From Pseudomonadota bacterium (GTDB taxonomy: Bacteria > Pseudomonadota > Alphaproteobacteria > Puniceispirillales > Puniceispirillaceae): a stretch of 64,000 nt of DNA. The notes below the pieces were generated by a model, which was given only the letters and a program-made list of their open reading frames with translations, was not told the DNA's origin and did not search any database. Positions within the stretch are counted from its first letter, which is position 1. Each line of letters opens with the position of its first letter. The stretch is from assembly GCA_027620495.1 (NCBI GenBank), contig JAQCEA010000011.1, forward strand, positions 1 to 64,000, in the 5' to 3' direction. Shown here in pieces: positions 27,831-37,657 of the stretch. A program made the position numbers and the translations under genes.

Positions 27831-28577
27831 TTAGCGGCGCAAAAAACAATAGGTATCTTGTCGCTGTTCAACAGCTAGAAACCCATGCTTTGCGAATCTG
27901 TCTTTGATTTGCTGGACGCCTTGCATACCATAATGGCTGGGGTGCAACTCAATAATCACCTTTTCAACATTTTGCAGATCTTTTGGTGGCAGAAATTCAT
28001 TTTCAGCACCTTCGATGTCGCAAAAAATAGCTGTTGGATTTTTCTCTTTTATAATTGTGGCCAGACTGACTGTCGGAATCTCAATTTTCGTGAAATGTTT
28101 GGTATCCTTTGGAGCATCAAACGAACTCAAGATATAGTCATTGGCGGCATAAAATTGAGATGTTGACCCGTTGCCTAGCGCCCGTTGATCAACGTCAATT
28201 TGCATGTGATTCAATGTGAATAGATGTCTGGAATAGGCGGCCGCAACTGGATTAGCCTCAAAACAAAAATGTGCTTTTGGATGAATAGCCCGATGCACAC
28301 GCGCCGCGGCAATGCCAAGACCTGATCCAAATTCGACCACAACATCATCCGCGGTGAGATATTTTCTTGCCAGCGCGATCTCTTCAGCCTCAATCGCCCC
28401 AGCCGCCAACGCAATGAGCCGTTTACCATCCATTACCCCAGCATCAAATGGATAAGTAACATCTTCAAAACGGCAAGCGGTGATAGACCCTGGCATATAT
28501 TGTTCTGCAAAGAATTTTCGGGTCCCAGCAAAATGCCGGGCGATAAAACGCAAAGCGCGCGGTAATTCTATAATCAT
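27831..28577 (-). CDS. FkbM-family methyltransferase
   Basis: 248 residues. The SAM-binding motif is VVVEFGSGLGIAAARVH, followed by acidic FCFEANPVA (strand 2) and the FkbM hallmark IFCDIEGAENEFL. The fold is a Rossmann-type O-methyltransferase, and the acceptor cannot be predicted. It is a monocistronic minus-strand gene just upstream (in transcription sense downstream) of the TauD-like gene, 41 bases apart. FkbM proteins often modify glycans or lipids, but nothing here confirms that. Confidence 0.8.
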   Translation of the reverse strand: MIIELPRALRFIARHFAGTRKFFAEQYMPGSITACRFEDVTYPFDAGVMDGKRLIALAAGAIEAEEIALARKYLTADDVVVEFGSGLGIAAARVHRAIHPKAHFCFEANPVAAAYSRHLFTLNHMQIDVDQRALGNGSTSQFYAANDYILSSFDAPKDTKHFTKIEIPTVSLATIIKEKNPTAIFCDIEGAENEFLPPKDLQNVEKVIIELHPSHYGMQGVQQIKDRFAKHGFLAVEQRQDTYCFLRR

Positions 28578-28618
28578 AACCTAACCATCATATGCACCGC
28601 CTATGGCGATAGCCGTTG

Positions 28619-29641
28619 TCAATCAAACCCATTCCGCCCCGGAAAATCTGGGGCTAGGCGTCGCGCATTGTCCATTTTCAGCCACAAACGCAATTTTTTG
28701 CGGTGACGCGCCGGATCATCATCCACGAAACTGGTTCTAGAATGCATCACCATATAATTATTGGCGAATTGAATATCACCCGGCTCAAGCATCATATCAA
28801 GACGCATGGCGGGATCGTGGGTGATGCTGTCAATGATATCGAGCGCCTCTATTTCCACCTGTGACAATGGCGCCCCCATCACCTCATGCCCTAGTTCTAT
28901 ATAGTGCCGCAAATAGCGGCAGGCTAATTTACCATCAAAAAAACTCAACAGCGGCGACAAGGTCGGCAAATCACCACCAAGATGCGCATAGTAAAATGGC
29001 CGATGCAACAGCCCCAGATATTCCGGGTGGTCACGAAGCAAACGGTTATAGAGCGCTGCAATACTGACAAGGCTACTTTCACCGCCCTGTTTGGCCTTAC
29101 GCACACATAACAGCCCTACAACATCTGACGGATCGGTATGATAGGGAAGATATTGATTGGTCTGATAAACACGGGTGTTTTTATCATTTGGATCGCCGAC
29201 ATTCATCACCACGCCCAAAAGATCACCGCGCGGATTTTGCCTGACTGGTTGTCCAAGGTGAAGTCCGATGCCGTAATAGGCAATCTCAATCTCTGCGTCA
29301 CTATAGCGGTCAACAGGCAGGCCGCGCGCCAATAAAAAACCGCGCCCATTTTCCAATTCATCGGCAAATGACCAAAGCCGGTCGTCCCACCCTGACAGAG
29401 GAAAATCATCTTTGCCAAAATCGGGAAACCGCAAACCGCGCGCCATCACCGCCGCAACGGCCTGATCAAGAGCGGCGATTTCTGCATCGGTAAAATCCAC
29501 CACCCAAGATTGATCGCCAACAAGATCGGCCCCGCGCCAACTCGCCGCTATATTGATTTCCTGTTTATGGATACACCCCATTTGCACCTCTAAATTTATG
29601 CCGCGTCTGCTGGTCATCACTGGTCTTTGTGATCGCGCCAT
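28619..29641 (-). CDS. TauD/TfdA-family Fe(II)/2-oxoglutarate dioxygenase
   Basis: Up to 340 residues. The iron ligands are visible as HTD in YLPYHTDPSDVV, and the distal His probably lies in MVMHSRTSF. The 2-oxoglutarate Arg is in RHRKKLRLWL. The first 25 residues look non-conserved, and an ATG at 29566 (MGCIHKQEIN) is a better start. Such enzymes hydroxylate small organic acids, sulfonates or amino acid derivatives, and the substrate is open. It is divergent from a TSUP exporter gene, so a link to sulfonate or sulfite metabolism is conceivable but unproven. Confidence 0.85.
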   Translation of the reverse strand: MARSQRPVMTSRRGINLEVQMGCIHKQEINIAASWRGADLVGDQSWVVDFTDAEIAALDQAVAAVMARGLRFPDFGKDDFPLSGWDDRLWSFADELENGRGFLLARGLPVDRYSDAEIEIAYYGIGLHLGQPVRQNPRGDLLGVVMNVGDPNDKNTRVYQTNQYLPYHTDPSDVVGLLCVRKAKQGGESSLVSIAALYNRLLRDHPEYLGLLHRPFYYAHLGGDLPTLSPLLSFFDGKLACRYLRHYIELGHEVMGAPLSQVEIEALDIIDSITHDPAMRLDMMLEPGDIQFANNYMVMHSRTSFVDDDPARHRKKLRLWLKMDNARRLAPDFPGRNGFD

Positions 29642-29719
29642 TTTGATATTTACAGATTGCCAAGCCTAGCAGTTTCAGAGACAGTGAGGCATCTTTTTTA
29701 TCATATGTGATCAGATAAA

Positions 29720-30517
29720 ATGAATTTTGCGCCGCTTATGGCGTCACTTGACGTCACCAACCCTGCTTTGTTTCTGGCGCTTGCCTTTTGCGCGGCCTTG
29801 ACCACCGCCATATCAAAAGCCGGGTTTGGCGGTGCTGTGGCTATTGGCATCCCTATTTTATTGCTGGTGACAACGCCGCGCATCGCGCTTGGCGTCACTT
29901 TGCCTATTTTGCTGGTGATTGACGTTTGGGTTCTTTATGCCATGCGTGATAAAATTAACCGCCAACTTCTCGTGATCATGACCATATTTGGCATGGCTGG
30001 TCATGGTATTGGCTGGGCCTTTTTTGACTATATTTCAAATGATATGCTGACAGCCTTTATTGGGGGGATGTCGGTATTTACCGCCATTTTATTTTTTAAA
30101 CGCCAATTCAGCGCCGCATCGCAATCTGCAACAGCCAGTTATTCTGCATCACATATGTGGCGGCGTGGGGCACTTTGGTGCAGCTTGTCCGGGGTATCCA
30201 GCTTTATTTCGGTCACCGGCGGTATACCGTTACAAATATTTTTGCTTCCCTACAAATTACCGCGCGCCTTTTACGTTGGCACGGCGGCGGCATTTTTCTT
30301 CTTGTTGAATTTATCAAAACTGCCGCTGTATTGGGATTTAGGCATTTTGAATATGGATGTCGTCATGGTCGCGGCGTTGCTGTTGCCAGCCATCCCGCTT
30401 GGCGTCTTGCTTGGTAAAAAAATGAACCAGCTATTAACGGACAAGCAATTTTACTTTGTGCTTCATGTGATTTTGGGCATCACCGGTATACATCTATTGA
30501 TTGATGTATTTGGGTGA
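29720..30517 (+). CDS. TSUP-family (TauE/SafE) membrane exporter
   Basis: 265 residues with about eight membrane helices. The family pattern is visible at the start of each half (ISKAGFGGAVAIGIPILLLV and VSSFISVTGGIPLQIFLLPY). TSUP proteins export sulfite, sulfoacetate or other organosulfur anions, or take up some of them. It is divergent from the TauD-like dioxygenase and 84 bases upstream of the flavoprotein, with which it may be co-transcribed. Substrate unknown. Confidence 0.85.
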   Translation: MNFAPLMASLDVTNPALFLALAFCAALTTAISKAGFGGAVAIGIPILLLVTTPRIALGVTLPILLVIDVWVLYAMRDKINRQLLVIMTIFGMAGHGIGWAFFDYISNDMLTAFIGGMSVFTAILFFKRQFSAASQSATASYSASHMWRRGALWCSLSGVSSFISVTGGIPLQIFLLPYKLPRAFYVGTAAAFFFLLNLSKLPLYWDLGILNMDVVMVAALLLPAIPLGVLLGKKMNQLLTDKQFYFVLHVILGITGIHLLIDVFG

Positions 30518-30601
30518 TTGATCACTATGCTGAAAAGCACGCACAGACCATGCGGTTGCAACCGCTTTGCCGCACTGGTCATTGTTTGCTAGCCTCGCGC
30601 C

Positions 30602-32227
30602 ATGGCACATCAAAACACAAGCGATATATTGGTCATTGGCGGCGGGCTTGCGGCGATTTGTGCCGCGATTGGGGCGGCGGAAACCGGCGCGGCGGTGATT
30701 GTTGCCAATAAAGGGATCACCGGCAAATCTGGATCTTCGGCAAAGGCCGCTGGTATTTTAGCCGCCGCATTTGGTCATGGCGGGCTGGATGGGATTTCCA
30801 TTGATGATAGCCCGGCCCATCATGCCGCTGACAGCCTTGCCGTTGGTTATCATCTCGGCGCGCCAGAACTGGTGACAATCATCGCTGAACAGGGATGTGA
30901 TGCGGTCAATTGGTTAGCACAGCACGGCGTTGCATTTAGCCGGACCGAAACTGGCAAATTTGTTCAGCTCAACGCCCCCGGCAATTCACGGCCGCGTGCC
31001 TGTTCCGCGATTGGCGGGGGCAGCGCCATTCTAGAAGTTATGATTGATGTTGCACGGCGCATGGGCGTGGTATTTTTAGACCAGCTTTCGGCCTATAGAT
31101 TGCTCAGCAAAGATGGGCGGGTGATTGGTGCGGCCTTTTGCGATGCCGCCGGTACCCCGCGCCATATCACCGCCGGTGCGGTGGTGTTATGTGCAGGTGG
31201 GGCAACTGGGCTTTTTCCCACGGTCAGCGGTGACACTGATAATGTCGGCAACGGGCTGGTGCTGGGGCTACAGGCCGGGGCGGCCCTTGCCAATCTGGAA
31301 TTTGTCGAATACACGCTGATTTATCGCGTCAATCAACAGCTGTTACGCATTGCTGGCATGGCACCATTTTTAAGCCGCGGTGGCCGATTGCTGAATGATG
31401 ATGGCGCTGATCTTTTGGCCATGCATTTTGCTGGCACGCCGTCCGAACAAATCGGCCGGGCAGAAATTTTGCGCCTTGTACAAACCGAAATAGGGGCCGG
31501 GCGTGGGCCTGTATGGCTTGATTGCACAGATTTTTCAGATGCTGTATGGGCTGAATTCGAAGCCAGTCAAGGTGATGTGATTCTATCCAAAATCACCGCC
31601 GCAGGCGGCAATTATCGCACACAAAAAATTGAAGTCGTGCCAGCGGCCCATTCAGTTCTTGCCGGGCTGGTGATTGACCCGCAAGGTGCCACCACCGTCG
31701 CCGGATTATTTGCTGCAGGCGAGAATGTGACTGGCATTCATGGGGCAGGCCGATTATCTGGCAATGGGCTAACGGCCTGTGTGGTCATGGGAAGAATTGC
31801 TGGCAAAAACGCCAGCGTCACGGTAAGAAAAACCCCCCAGCCAAATCATGCGCCACTTGGCTTGACCGCCCCAGACAGGCTGGATACCGCCATGCGCACA
31901 AAGCTGATTAATGCCATGCGCGATGCGGCTGGCCATGGTCTTGGCATTATTCGCAATCAATCTGGCATCGCCGCGGCGCGGCAGGTGTTTTCAAAGATTG
32001 TCGATAAATTGCCTGCCCCCCAACTTCTGCACCCGGCAGACCAAGATATTCTGCAGATGGCTATTTTAGGCCAGCTTATGTGCGAAGCTGCGGCGCGGCG
32101 CCCGGAAAGCCGCGGGGTGCAATGCCGCGAAGATGCAATGGACACCGACACCCAATGGGCAAAATGGCAAATCGTCACGCAGACAGCTGATGGTGGCTAT
32201 ATCTGGACAGAACGCGTGATGAGTTAG
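30602..32227 (+). CDS. FAD-dependent oxidoreductase, fumarate reductase/aspartate oxidase type
   Basis: 541 residues. N-terminal FAD-binding VIGGGLAAICAAIGAAETGA and SGSSAKAAGILAAA, substrate-side segment FVEYTLIYRVN, and C-terminal FAD motif GAGRLSGNGLTACVVMGRIAG place it in the succinate dehydrogenase/fumarate reductase/L-aspartate oxidase flavoprotein superfamily. The C-terminal helical domain is present but short. No iron-sulfur or membrane partner lies next to it, so it is probably a soluble dehydrogenase or reductase of a small acid. It may be transcribed with the TSUP gene. The stop overlaps a small convergent ORF. Confidence 0.8.
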   Translation: MAHQNTSDILVIGGGLAAICAAIGAAETGAAVIVANKGITGKSGSSAKAAGILAAAFGHGGLDGISIDDSPAHHAADSLAVGYHLGAPELVTIIAEQGCDAVNWLAQHGVAFSRTETGKFVQLNAPGNSRPRACSAIGGGSAILEVMIDVARRMGVVFLDQLSAYRLLSKDGRVIGAAFCDAAGTPRHITAGAVVLCAGGATGLFPTVSGDTDNVGNGLVLGLQAGAALANLEFVEYTLIYRVNQQLLRIAGMAPFLSRGGRLLNDDGADLLAMHFAGTPSEQIGRAEILRLVQTEIGAGRGPVWLDCTDFSDAVWAEFEASQGDVILSKITAAGGNYRTQKIEVVPAAHSVLAGLVIDPQGATTVAGLFAAGENVTGIHGAGRLSGNGLTACVVMGRIAGKNASVTVRKTPQPNHAPLGLTAPDRLDTAMRTKLINAMRDAAGHGLGIIRNQSGIAAARQVFSKIVDKLPAPQLLHPADQDILQMAILGQLMCEAAARRPESRGVQCREDAMDTDTQWAKWQIVTQTADGGYIWTERVMS

Positions 32228-32445
32228 CGAAAAATTTGCGTTGCACCCCACAAAAGATACAACCCAACAAGACATAACATGGCGACATTAAATTTGGTCA
32301 GCCTGATCCCGGTATTGCCAATCTGCCTTGCCGATTGGGTGACTGGCGGTTTTGGCTGTATCAACCCAACGCGGGTTGCCAATTTGTGCAACAAGGCACC
32401 GATCGCCAGAATGGCAATTGTCAGAATAATGAATTTTCCAAACAT
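32224..32445 (-). CDS. Small two-helix membrane protein, hypothetical
   Basis: 73 residues from the ATG at 32445 (MFGKFIILTIAILAIGALLH), the start that begins a membrane helix. The frame extends upstream to 32568 with a meaningless basic stretch. Two hydrophobic helices (residues 4-20 and 53-70) flank a short polar loop. No family is recognised. It converges with the flavoprotein gene (4-base overlap of the ends). The region just upstream holds a doubled C-rich block (cccagcccagccttgc) around 32470-32500. Confidence 0.5.
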   Translation of the reverse strand: MFGKFIILTIAILAIGALLHKLATRVGLIQPKPPVTQSARQIGNTGIRLTKFNVAMLCLVGLYLLWGATQIFR

Positions 32446-32733
32446 GCCTTCACCCGCCATTGCACCAGAACAGCCCAGCCTTGCTATCCCAGCCCAGCCT
32501 TGCCAATCCGGCCCCTGTCTAGCAAACCCGCGTTTATCTGGCAAACAAACTCGCCGCGGCGTATCCATCTTTTGATGCCACCGGTGCCGCAGATCGATAA
32601 ACGCCCCTGCCCATCACGCACCACCCACAGCTAATGGTTGCGATTGTTATTTTTGGGCCTAAACTATTACCCGATCAACAACCCATGGTGCCTTGCGCGG
32701 GCGTTATGTTCCAAAATCAATAAAGAGATCTTT

Positions 32734-33738
32734 ATGCAACAACGTCAGCTTGGCTCACATGGCCCCACAATATCTGCCATTGGTATTGGCGCCATGTCAT
32801 TTAGCGATTTTTATGGTGCCACATCCGAGGCTGAATCGCATGCTATTTTAACCGCCGCTTTGGATGAAGGCGTCACCCATATTGACACAGCTGACGTCTA
32901 TGGAAATGGCACCTCTGAGGCTGTAATCGGTTCATTTCTAGGGCGTCAAGGCGGCCAAAAACATAATATGTTTTCAATTGCAACAAAGGCTGGAATCGCC
33001 ACCGACAGCGATAGCGGCAAGCGCTATTTTGACAATACGGCCGCCTATCTCCAGCAAGCTGTTGATCGCAGTTTGGCACGTTTGGGCCTTGAACATATTG
33101 ATTTGTTTTATGTACATCGCCGCGATGCAGACACCCCGATAGAGGAAGTCACTGAAACGCTGGTCGGTCTTGTTAAAACGGGCAAGATCGGCGGGTTTGG
33201 GTTTTCTGAAATTGCGCCAACATCGCTTTGCCGGGCAGCGGCCATTCATCATGTGACCGCGGTGCAATCTGAATATTCCTTGTCTGTGCGCAGTCCCGAA
33301 CTTGGCCTGCTTCAGGCAACCGCCGCATTAGGCACCGCGTTTGTGGCATTCTCGCCGGTCGGCCGGTCACTTTTGACTGACAAGCCGCATGATTTGGACG
33401 CCGTGCAATCGATGGGCTGGCTTCGACAAAATCCACGGTTTACTGCTGAAAATCTCGTGGCTAATGTGGCCGCTACAGCTGGTTTTCGGGCCTTTGCGAG
33501 CGACAAGGGATGCAGTGCTGCGGCGCTAGCCATTGCCTGGATTTTGCACCAAGCCCCCCACATTATTCCCATTCCCGGCACGCGCTCGGTAACGCATTTT
33601 CGGCAACATTGTGACGGGGCAAGATTACATCTGACAGCTAGCGATCTGGCAGATATCGAAACCTTACTGCCAGTTGGCTGGGCGCATGGTGACCGCTATT
33701 CGCCTGCCCAATGGGTCGGTCCAGAAAAATATTGCTAA
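32734..33738 (+). CDS. Aldo/keto reductase
   Basis: 334 residues from the ATG at 32734, which starts the family's first strand (MQQRQLGSHGPTISAIGIGA). The frame runs back to 32638 without support. The catalytic Asp-Tyr is in HIDTADVYGNGTSE, the active-site His in LFYVHRRDADTP, and NADPH binding is suggested by ILHQAPHIIPIPGTRSVTHF. This is the AKR type related to YajO and AKR13. It reduces aldehydes or ketones in the cytoplasm, substrate unknown. It is a single gene 124 bases before the coxMSL-like operon. Confidence 0.9.
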   Translation: MQQRQLGSHGPTISAIGIGAMSFSDFYGATSEAESHAILTAALDEGVTHIDTADVYGNGTSEAVIGSFLGRQGGQKHNMFSIATKAGIATDSDSGKRYFDNTAAYLQQAVDRSLARLGLEHIDLFYVHRRDADTPIEEVTETLVGLVKTGKIGGFGFSEIAPTSLCRAAAIHHVTAVQSEYSLSVRSPELGLLQATAALGTAFVAFSPVGRSLLTDKPHDLDAVQSMGWLRQNPRFTAENLVANVAATAGFRAFASDKGCSAAALAIAWILHQAPHIIPIPGTRSVTHFRQHCDGARLHLTASDLADIETLLPVGWAHGDRYSPAQWVGPEKYC

Positions 33739-33862
33739 CCGCTTATATTTTGGCAAACTGATGCAACGCAGATTTTCAACTGCATGCGTCACAAATGAAC
33801 CCACCAAGCAAACCCCCTATGCCGCATAAACAGAACAAACCAATGAAACGGACGACAACACG

Positions 33863-34747
33863 ATGAAATCAGCGTCCTTTGACTATATTCGGCCAGACAC
33901 GCTTGATGCCGTCTGTGCCTGTCTTGCCAGCCATCCAGATGCGCGGATCATTGCTGGAGGTCAATCGCTTGTACCGATGCTAGCGATGCGTCTTGCCCGG
34001 CCATCATTGGTGATTGATATTGCGCATATAGACGGGCTTTCGGCCATTCGAGACGATGATAGTGCGGTGGTCATAGGGGCAATGGTCCGTCAGGCCAAAG
34101 CTTTATCTGACCTATTGGTTGCTACGCATCTTCCGCTTCTTGCCAAAGCCCTGACGCATGTGGGACACCCGCCAACACGGGCGCGCGGTACCGTTGGTGG
34201 TTCGCTGGTACATGCTGACCCATCAGCAGAAATTCCGCTTGTTGCGGTGACACTTGGTGCCAGCTTGCGAATGCGCGATGCCGGTGAAGATGTTGAATTT
34301 CACGCCGAAGAATTTTTTATCGGCCCGATGTTGACCATGACCCCGCCAACAGCTTGTCTTTTTGAAATTTCCTTTGCAAAACCAACCTGTGCCTATGTTG
34401 GCACGGGGTTTCATGAAGTTGCCGCACGGCGAAGCGATTACGCATTGGCCGCGGCGGCGGCGCATATTGAGGCTGATGATGCTGGCGTCGTTCAGGATTT
34501 GCGGCTTGCGATTGGCGGCATCAGCGATTTTCCGCAACGCCTGCCAATAGATATCCATATCGATCTTTCGGCTGGCATGGCAGACCTAGGCACCAGCCTT
34601 ACCACTGCCATTGATGCGGCGCTTGATGACGTTGATATTGTCGAAGATATGCATGCCAGCGCCAGCTATCGGCGGCGAGTGGCCGCGGAACTTGCACGCC
34701 GCGCTGTCGATGATGCTTTACGCGAGATAGCACAGGATTTGTCATGA
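33863..34747 (+). CDS. Molybdenum hydroxylase FAD subunit (CoxM-like)
   Basis: 294 residues. FAD-binding motifs AGGQSLVPML and GTVGGSLVHADPSAEIPL are those of the xanthine dehydrogenase/CO dehydrogenase medium subunit. It passes electrons from the Fe-S subunit to the acceptor. It overlaps the small-subunit gene by 4 bases. With the next two genes it encodes a heterotrimeric enzyme of the XDH family. Confidence 0.9.
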   Translation: MKSASFDYIRPDTLDAVCACLASHPDARIIAGGQSLVPMLAMRLARPSLVIDIAHIDGLSAIRDDDSAVVIGAMVRQAKALSDLLVATHLPLLAKALTHVGHPPTRARGTVGGSLVHADPSAEIPLVAVTLGASLRMRDAGEDVEFHAEEFFIGPMLTMTPPTACLFEISFAKPTCAYVGTGFHEVAARRSDYALAAAAAHIEADDAGVVQDLRLAIGGISDFPQRLPIDIHIDLSAGMADLGTSLTTAIDAALDDVDIVEDMHASASYRRRVAAELARRAVDDALREIAQDLS

Positions 34748-35244
34748 ACATCACAATTGATATTAACGGCAAAGACGTCACCGCGGCCATTGAACCACGG
34801 GTGACTCTGCTTGATTTCGTTCGAGATGTTGCCGGGTTAAAAGGCACCCATGCCGGATGCGAACATGGGGTGTGCGGTGCCTGTACGGTATTGCTTGATG
34901 GTGAAGCGGTGCGATCATGTCTGATTTTGGCCGCACAGGCCGAGGGCAGCCAGATCACAACAATCGAAGCGGTTGATGGGACAACGCGCCAGCCGGGTGA
35001 ATTATCAATTATTCAGGATGCGTTTTGTGAATCGCATGGTTTGCAATGCGGCTATTGCACACCCGGCATGGTGCTGGCGGCAAAAACATTACTGCAACAT
35101 AACCCAACGCCAAGCCGTGAACAGGTGCGCGACGCCATTTCAGGCAATATTTGTCGCTGTACTGGTTATGTGCAAATCATAGACGCCATTATGCTGGCGG
35201 CGGAAAGGCTCCAGGGCCGCAACCAACCGGCCGATGGTGCATAA
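34744..35244 (+). CDS. Molybdenum hydroxylase 2Fe-2S subunit (CoxS-like)
   Basis: 166 residues. Two [2Fe-2S] clusters are predicted: the plant-type ferredoxin set CEHGVCGACTVLLDG with C in SCLIL, and the alpha-domain set GLQCGYCTPGMV with ICRCTGY. It relays electrons between the molybdenum and FAD subunits. It overlaps coxM by 4 bases. The next gene probably starts at 35261. Confidence 0.94.
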   Translation: MNITIDINGKDVTAAIEPRVTLLDFVRDVAGLKGTHAGCEHGVCGACTVLLDGEAVRSCLILAAQAEGSQITTIEAVDGTTRQPGELSIIQDAFCESHGLQCGYCTPGMVLAAKTLLQHNPTPSREQVRDAISGNICRCTGYVQIIDAIMLAAERLQGRNQPADGA

Positions 35245-35260
35245 TAGGGGGCCTAAACCA

Positions 35261-37657
35261 ATGCGAGATAAAAAATATAGATTTTTATCGCAACCCCGCC
35301 GGGTTGTAGAAGACCGCCGATTTGTAGCTGGTAAAGGTCATTATATTGCCGATTATGACCATGCTGATATGGCGCATGTCGCGCTGATGCCTTGTCATCT
35401 GCCAGCCGCCAGAATTGACGCCATTGATGCCAGTGCCGCATTGGCCATGCCCGGCGTCATTGACGTTGTAACCGGGGCCGAACTTGCCGCCGCAATCGAC
35501 CCATTGATGAATGGTCTGGACACCCCCAAAGTCAGACGTTACCCACTTGCCGTCGGACAGGTGCGTTATGCGGGTGAATGGGTGTGTGCGGTGATTGCCG
35601 AAAGCCGTGCGATCGCCGAAGACGCCATTGAACATATTCGCCTTGAAACAACAGCCCTGCCGTTTGTGCTTGATCCAGAACAGGCATTACGTGACGACAG
35701 CCCGCCTGTGCATCCAGACCATAACAGCAATCTATTGCTTGATAAAAAATTTGTCTGGGGGCCGGTGGATGATGATTTTGCCGCGGCTGACCATCAGCTG
35801 GATTTTTGCGTAACCTGGGGGCGCAATTCAACAGTGCCGATTGAAACATTTGGCGTGGTTGCTGAATGGAATGCGTGGGCGCAGATGCTTGATATTCGGG
35901 CATCGGTACAGATGCCAAAATATGCCGACCAGATTGCCCGTGCATTGGGGCTTGCTGGCAATCAGGTGCGTGTTCATTACGATATTGATGTTGGTGGCAG
36001 CTATGGCGTCAAACGCGGTATTAAACATGCTGTTTTAACTGGTTATCTGGCACTAAAGCTCCATCGCCCAGTCCGCTTGATTGAAGACCGTTTGGAAAAT
36101 ATGCGCGCTGGGGATGCGCATGGGCCAGAACGCAAATTTGACGTATCGGTTGCCTTTGACAAGGATGGCACGGTGCGATCAATGAAAATGCGGGCGCTAG
36201 ACAATGCCGGGGCCTATGCTGGCCGGGCGCCATTTCAACTTGGCAAACCTATCGGCGCGATTGTTGGCCCGTACCGCATCGGCTCGGTCGCCTATCAGGC
36301 CATTTCGGTAACAACCAATAAAGCCGCACAAGAAGCGGTGCGCGGCTTTGGTCAGGCACCGACAAATTATGCACTTGAAACCGCGATGGATCGGGTGGCG
36401 GCATTTCTGGATATGGACCGGTTGGCATTACGCCAACATAATTTAATCAAAGCTGATGAATTCCCCTATTTGATTCCAAGCGGCAGCACCTATGACAGTG
36501 GCGATTATCATACAGTCATTGATAAAGTGATGGCGGCGGCCGATTACCCTAGACTGGTCGCTACATGCAACCAGTTGCGCAAAGACGGCATGATGGCTGG
36601 CATTGGTATTGCCGCTTGTCTTGAACCAAGCGGCGGCAATGCATCCTTTGAACCATTATTAAATGAAAGCAACCAGACCACCACATGGATGGAATCATGC
36701 CAAATTAACATTGACGCTCTGGGTGCGGTTACCGCGCGCATCCATACCACATCATCTGGTCAAGGGCATGAAACATTGGTTAGTACCGTTATTGGTGAAA
36801 TTTTGGGTATTGATCCCGACAGCATTCGTGTAGTTCGGCCAAATTCACTAGAAAGCTTGCCGGGCAATTCCCCCGTTGGCAGCCGCATGGCCATTATGCT
36901 TGGTGGGGCCGCGGCGCGTGCGGCGGAAAAACTAAAGGCCAAAATCTTGGCCATTGCCGCGCACCATTTGCAATGTGATGCCGCCAATATCGACTATCAG
37001 GGCGGCGCTATGCTGTCTGCCAATGGCCGCCATATTACATGGGGTGATATTATTGAATTAGCCCACCGCCAGATCCATGGATTGCCAGACGGCATGGACC
37101 CCGGGCTGGCCAGTTTTGATATCATGCAGGTGCCAACCGGCGGTGACCTGCCAAAGGATGGCAAGGTGCATATGTACCCATGCTATTCATTTGAATTTCA
37201 TTTGGTGCTGGTAACGTTTGATCCAATTATTGGCAAACCTGAAATTCGCTCCTATACCATTGGGCATGATTGCGGCACGGTGATCAACCCGGCGATTGTC
37301 AGCGGCATGACCTATGGCGGTATTGCGCATGGTATCGGGGCCGCCCTGCTCGAGGAATTTGCCTATGATGAGAGCGGCCAGCTGATGACACAAAGCTTCC
37401 TCGACTATCTGATGCCCTCTTCGCATGAGGTGCCTGATATTCAACTGGTTAAACATTGCACCCCATCGCCGCATACCGTCTTTGGTCAAAAGGGATCTGG
37501 CGAAAGCGGCTATCTAGGCGCGCCAGCCGCGATTTCAAGCGCGATCAATCATGCGGTTGCCGGGCTGAATATTTCTTTTGACAAACTTCCCATACGGATG
37601 AGCGTTATCAGCGATAAGATCGCCGCCGCCACCCAGCATCGATCGGACAGTGAATGA
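35261..37657 (+). CDS. Molybdenum hydroxylase large subunit (CoxL/XDH family)
   Basis: About 798 residues from the ATG at 35261, which has an AGGGGG ribosome binding site. An earlier ATG at 35234 overlaps coxS. The molybdopterin cytosine dinucleotide enzyme signatures are present, including the catalytic Glu in GQKGSGESGYLGAP. The active-site loop reads EAVRGFGQAP, which is neither the AYxCSFR of form I CO dehydrogenase nor the AYRGAGR of form II. It resembles the RGFG loop of xanthine/aldehyde-type hydroxylases, so CO oxidation should not be assumed. It overlaps the amidohydrolase start by 4 bases. Confidence 0.88.
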   Translation: MRDKKYRFLSQPRRVVEDRRFVAGKGHYIADYDHADMAHVALMPCHLPAARIDAIDASAALAMPGVIDVVTGAELAAAIDPLMNGLDTPKVRRYPLAVGQVRYAGEWVCAVIAESRAIAEDAIEHIRLETTALPFVLDPEQALRDDSPPVHPDHNSNLLLDKKFVWGPVDDDFAAADHQLDFCVTWGRNSTVPIETFGVVAEWNAWAQMLDIRASVQMPKYADQIARALGLAGNQVRVHYDIDVGGSYGVKRGIKHAVLTGYLALKLHRPVRLIEDRLENMRAGDAHGPERKFDVSVAFDKDGTVRSMKMRALDNAGAYAGRAPFQLGKPIGAIVGPYRIGSVAYQAISVTTNKAAQEAVRGFGQAPTNYALETAMDRVAAFLDMDRLALRQHNLIKADEFPYLIPSGSTYDSGDYHTVIDKVMAAADYPRLVATCNQLRKDGMMAGIGIAACLEPSGGNASFEPLLNESNQTTTWMESCQINIDALGAVTARIHTTSSGQGHETLVSTVIGEILGIDPDSIRVVRPNSLESLPGNSPVGSRMAIMLGGAAARAAEKLKAKILAIAAHHLQCDAANIDYQGGAMLSANGRHITWGDIIELAHRQIHGLPDGMDPGLASFDIMQVPTGGDLPKDGKVHMYPCYSFEFHLVLVTFDPIIGKPEIRSYTIGHDCGTVINPAIVSGMTYGGIAHGIGAALLEEFAYDESGQLMTQSFLDYLMPSSHEVPDIQLVKHCTPSPHTVFGQKGSGESGYLGAPAAISSAINHAVAGLNISFDKLPIRMSVISDKIAAATQHRSDSE

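Noticed and set aside
32450-32530. C-rich doubled block as a CRISPR-like or REP element
   Set aside because: Only two imperfect copies, no spacer pattern, no hairpin; probably local duplication. No CRISPR array was seen in the window.
33863-37657. Calling the operon a carbon monoxide dehydrogenase
   Set aside because: Large-subunit loop is RGFGQ, not AYxCSFR or AYRGAGR.
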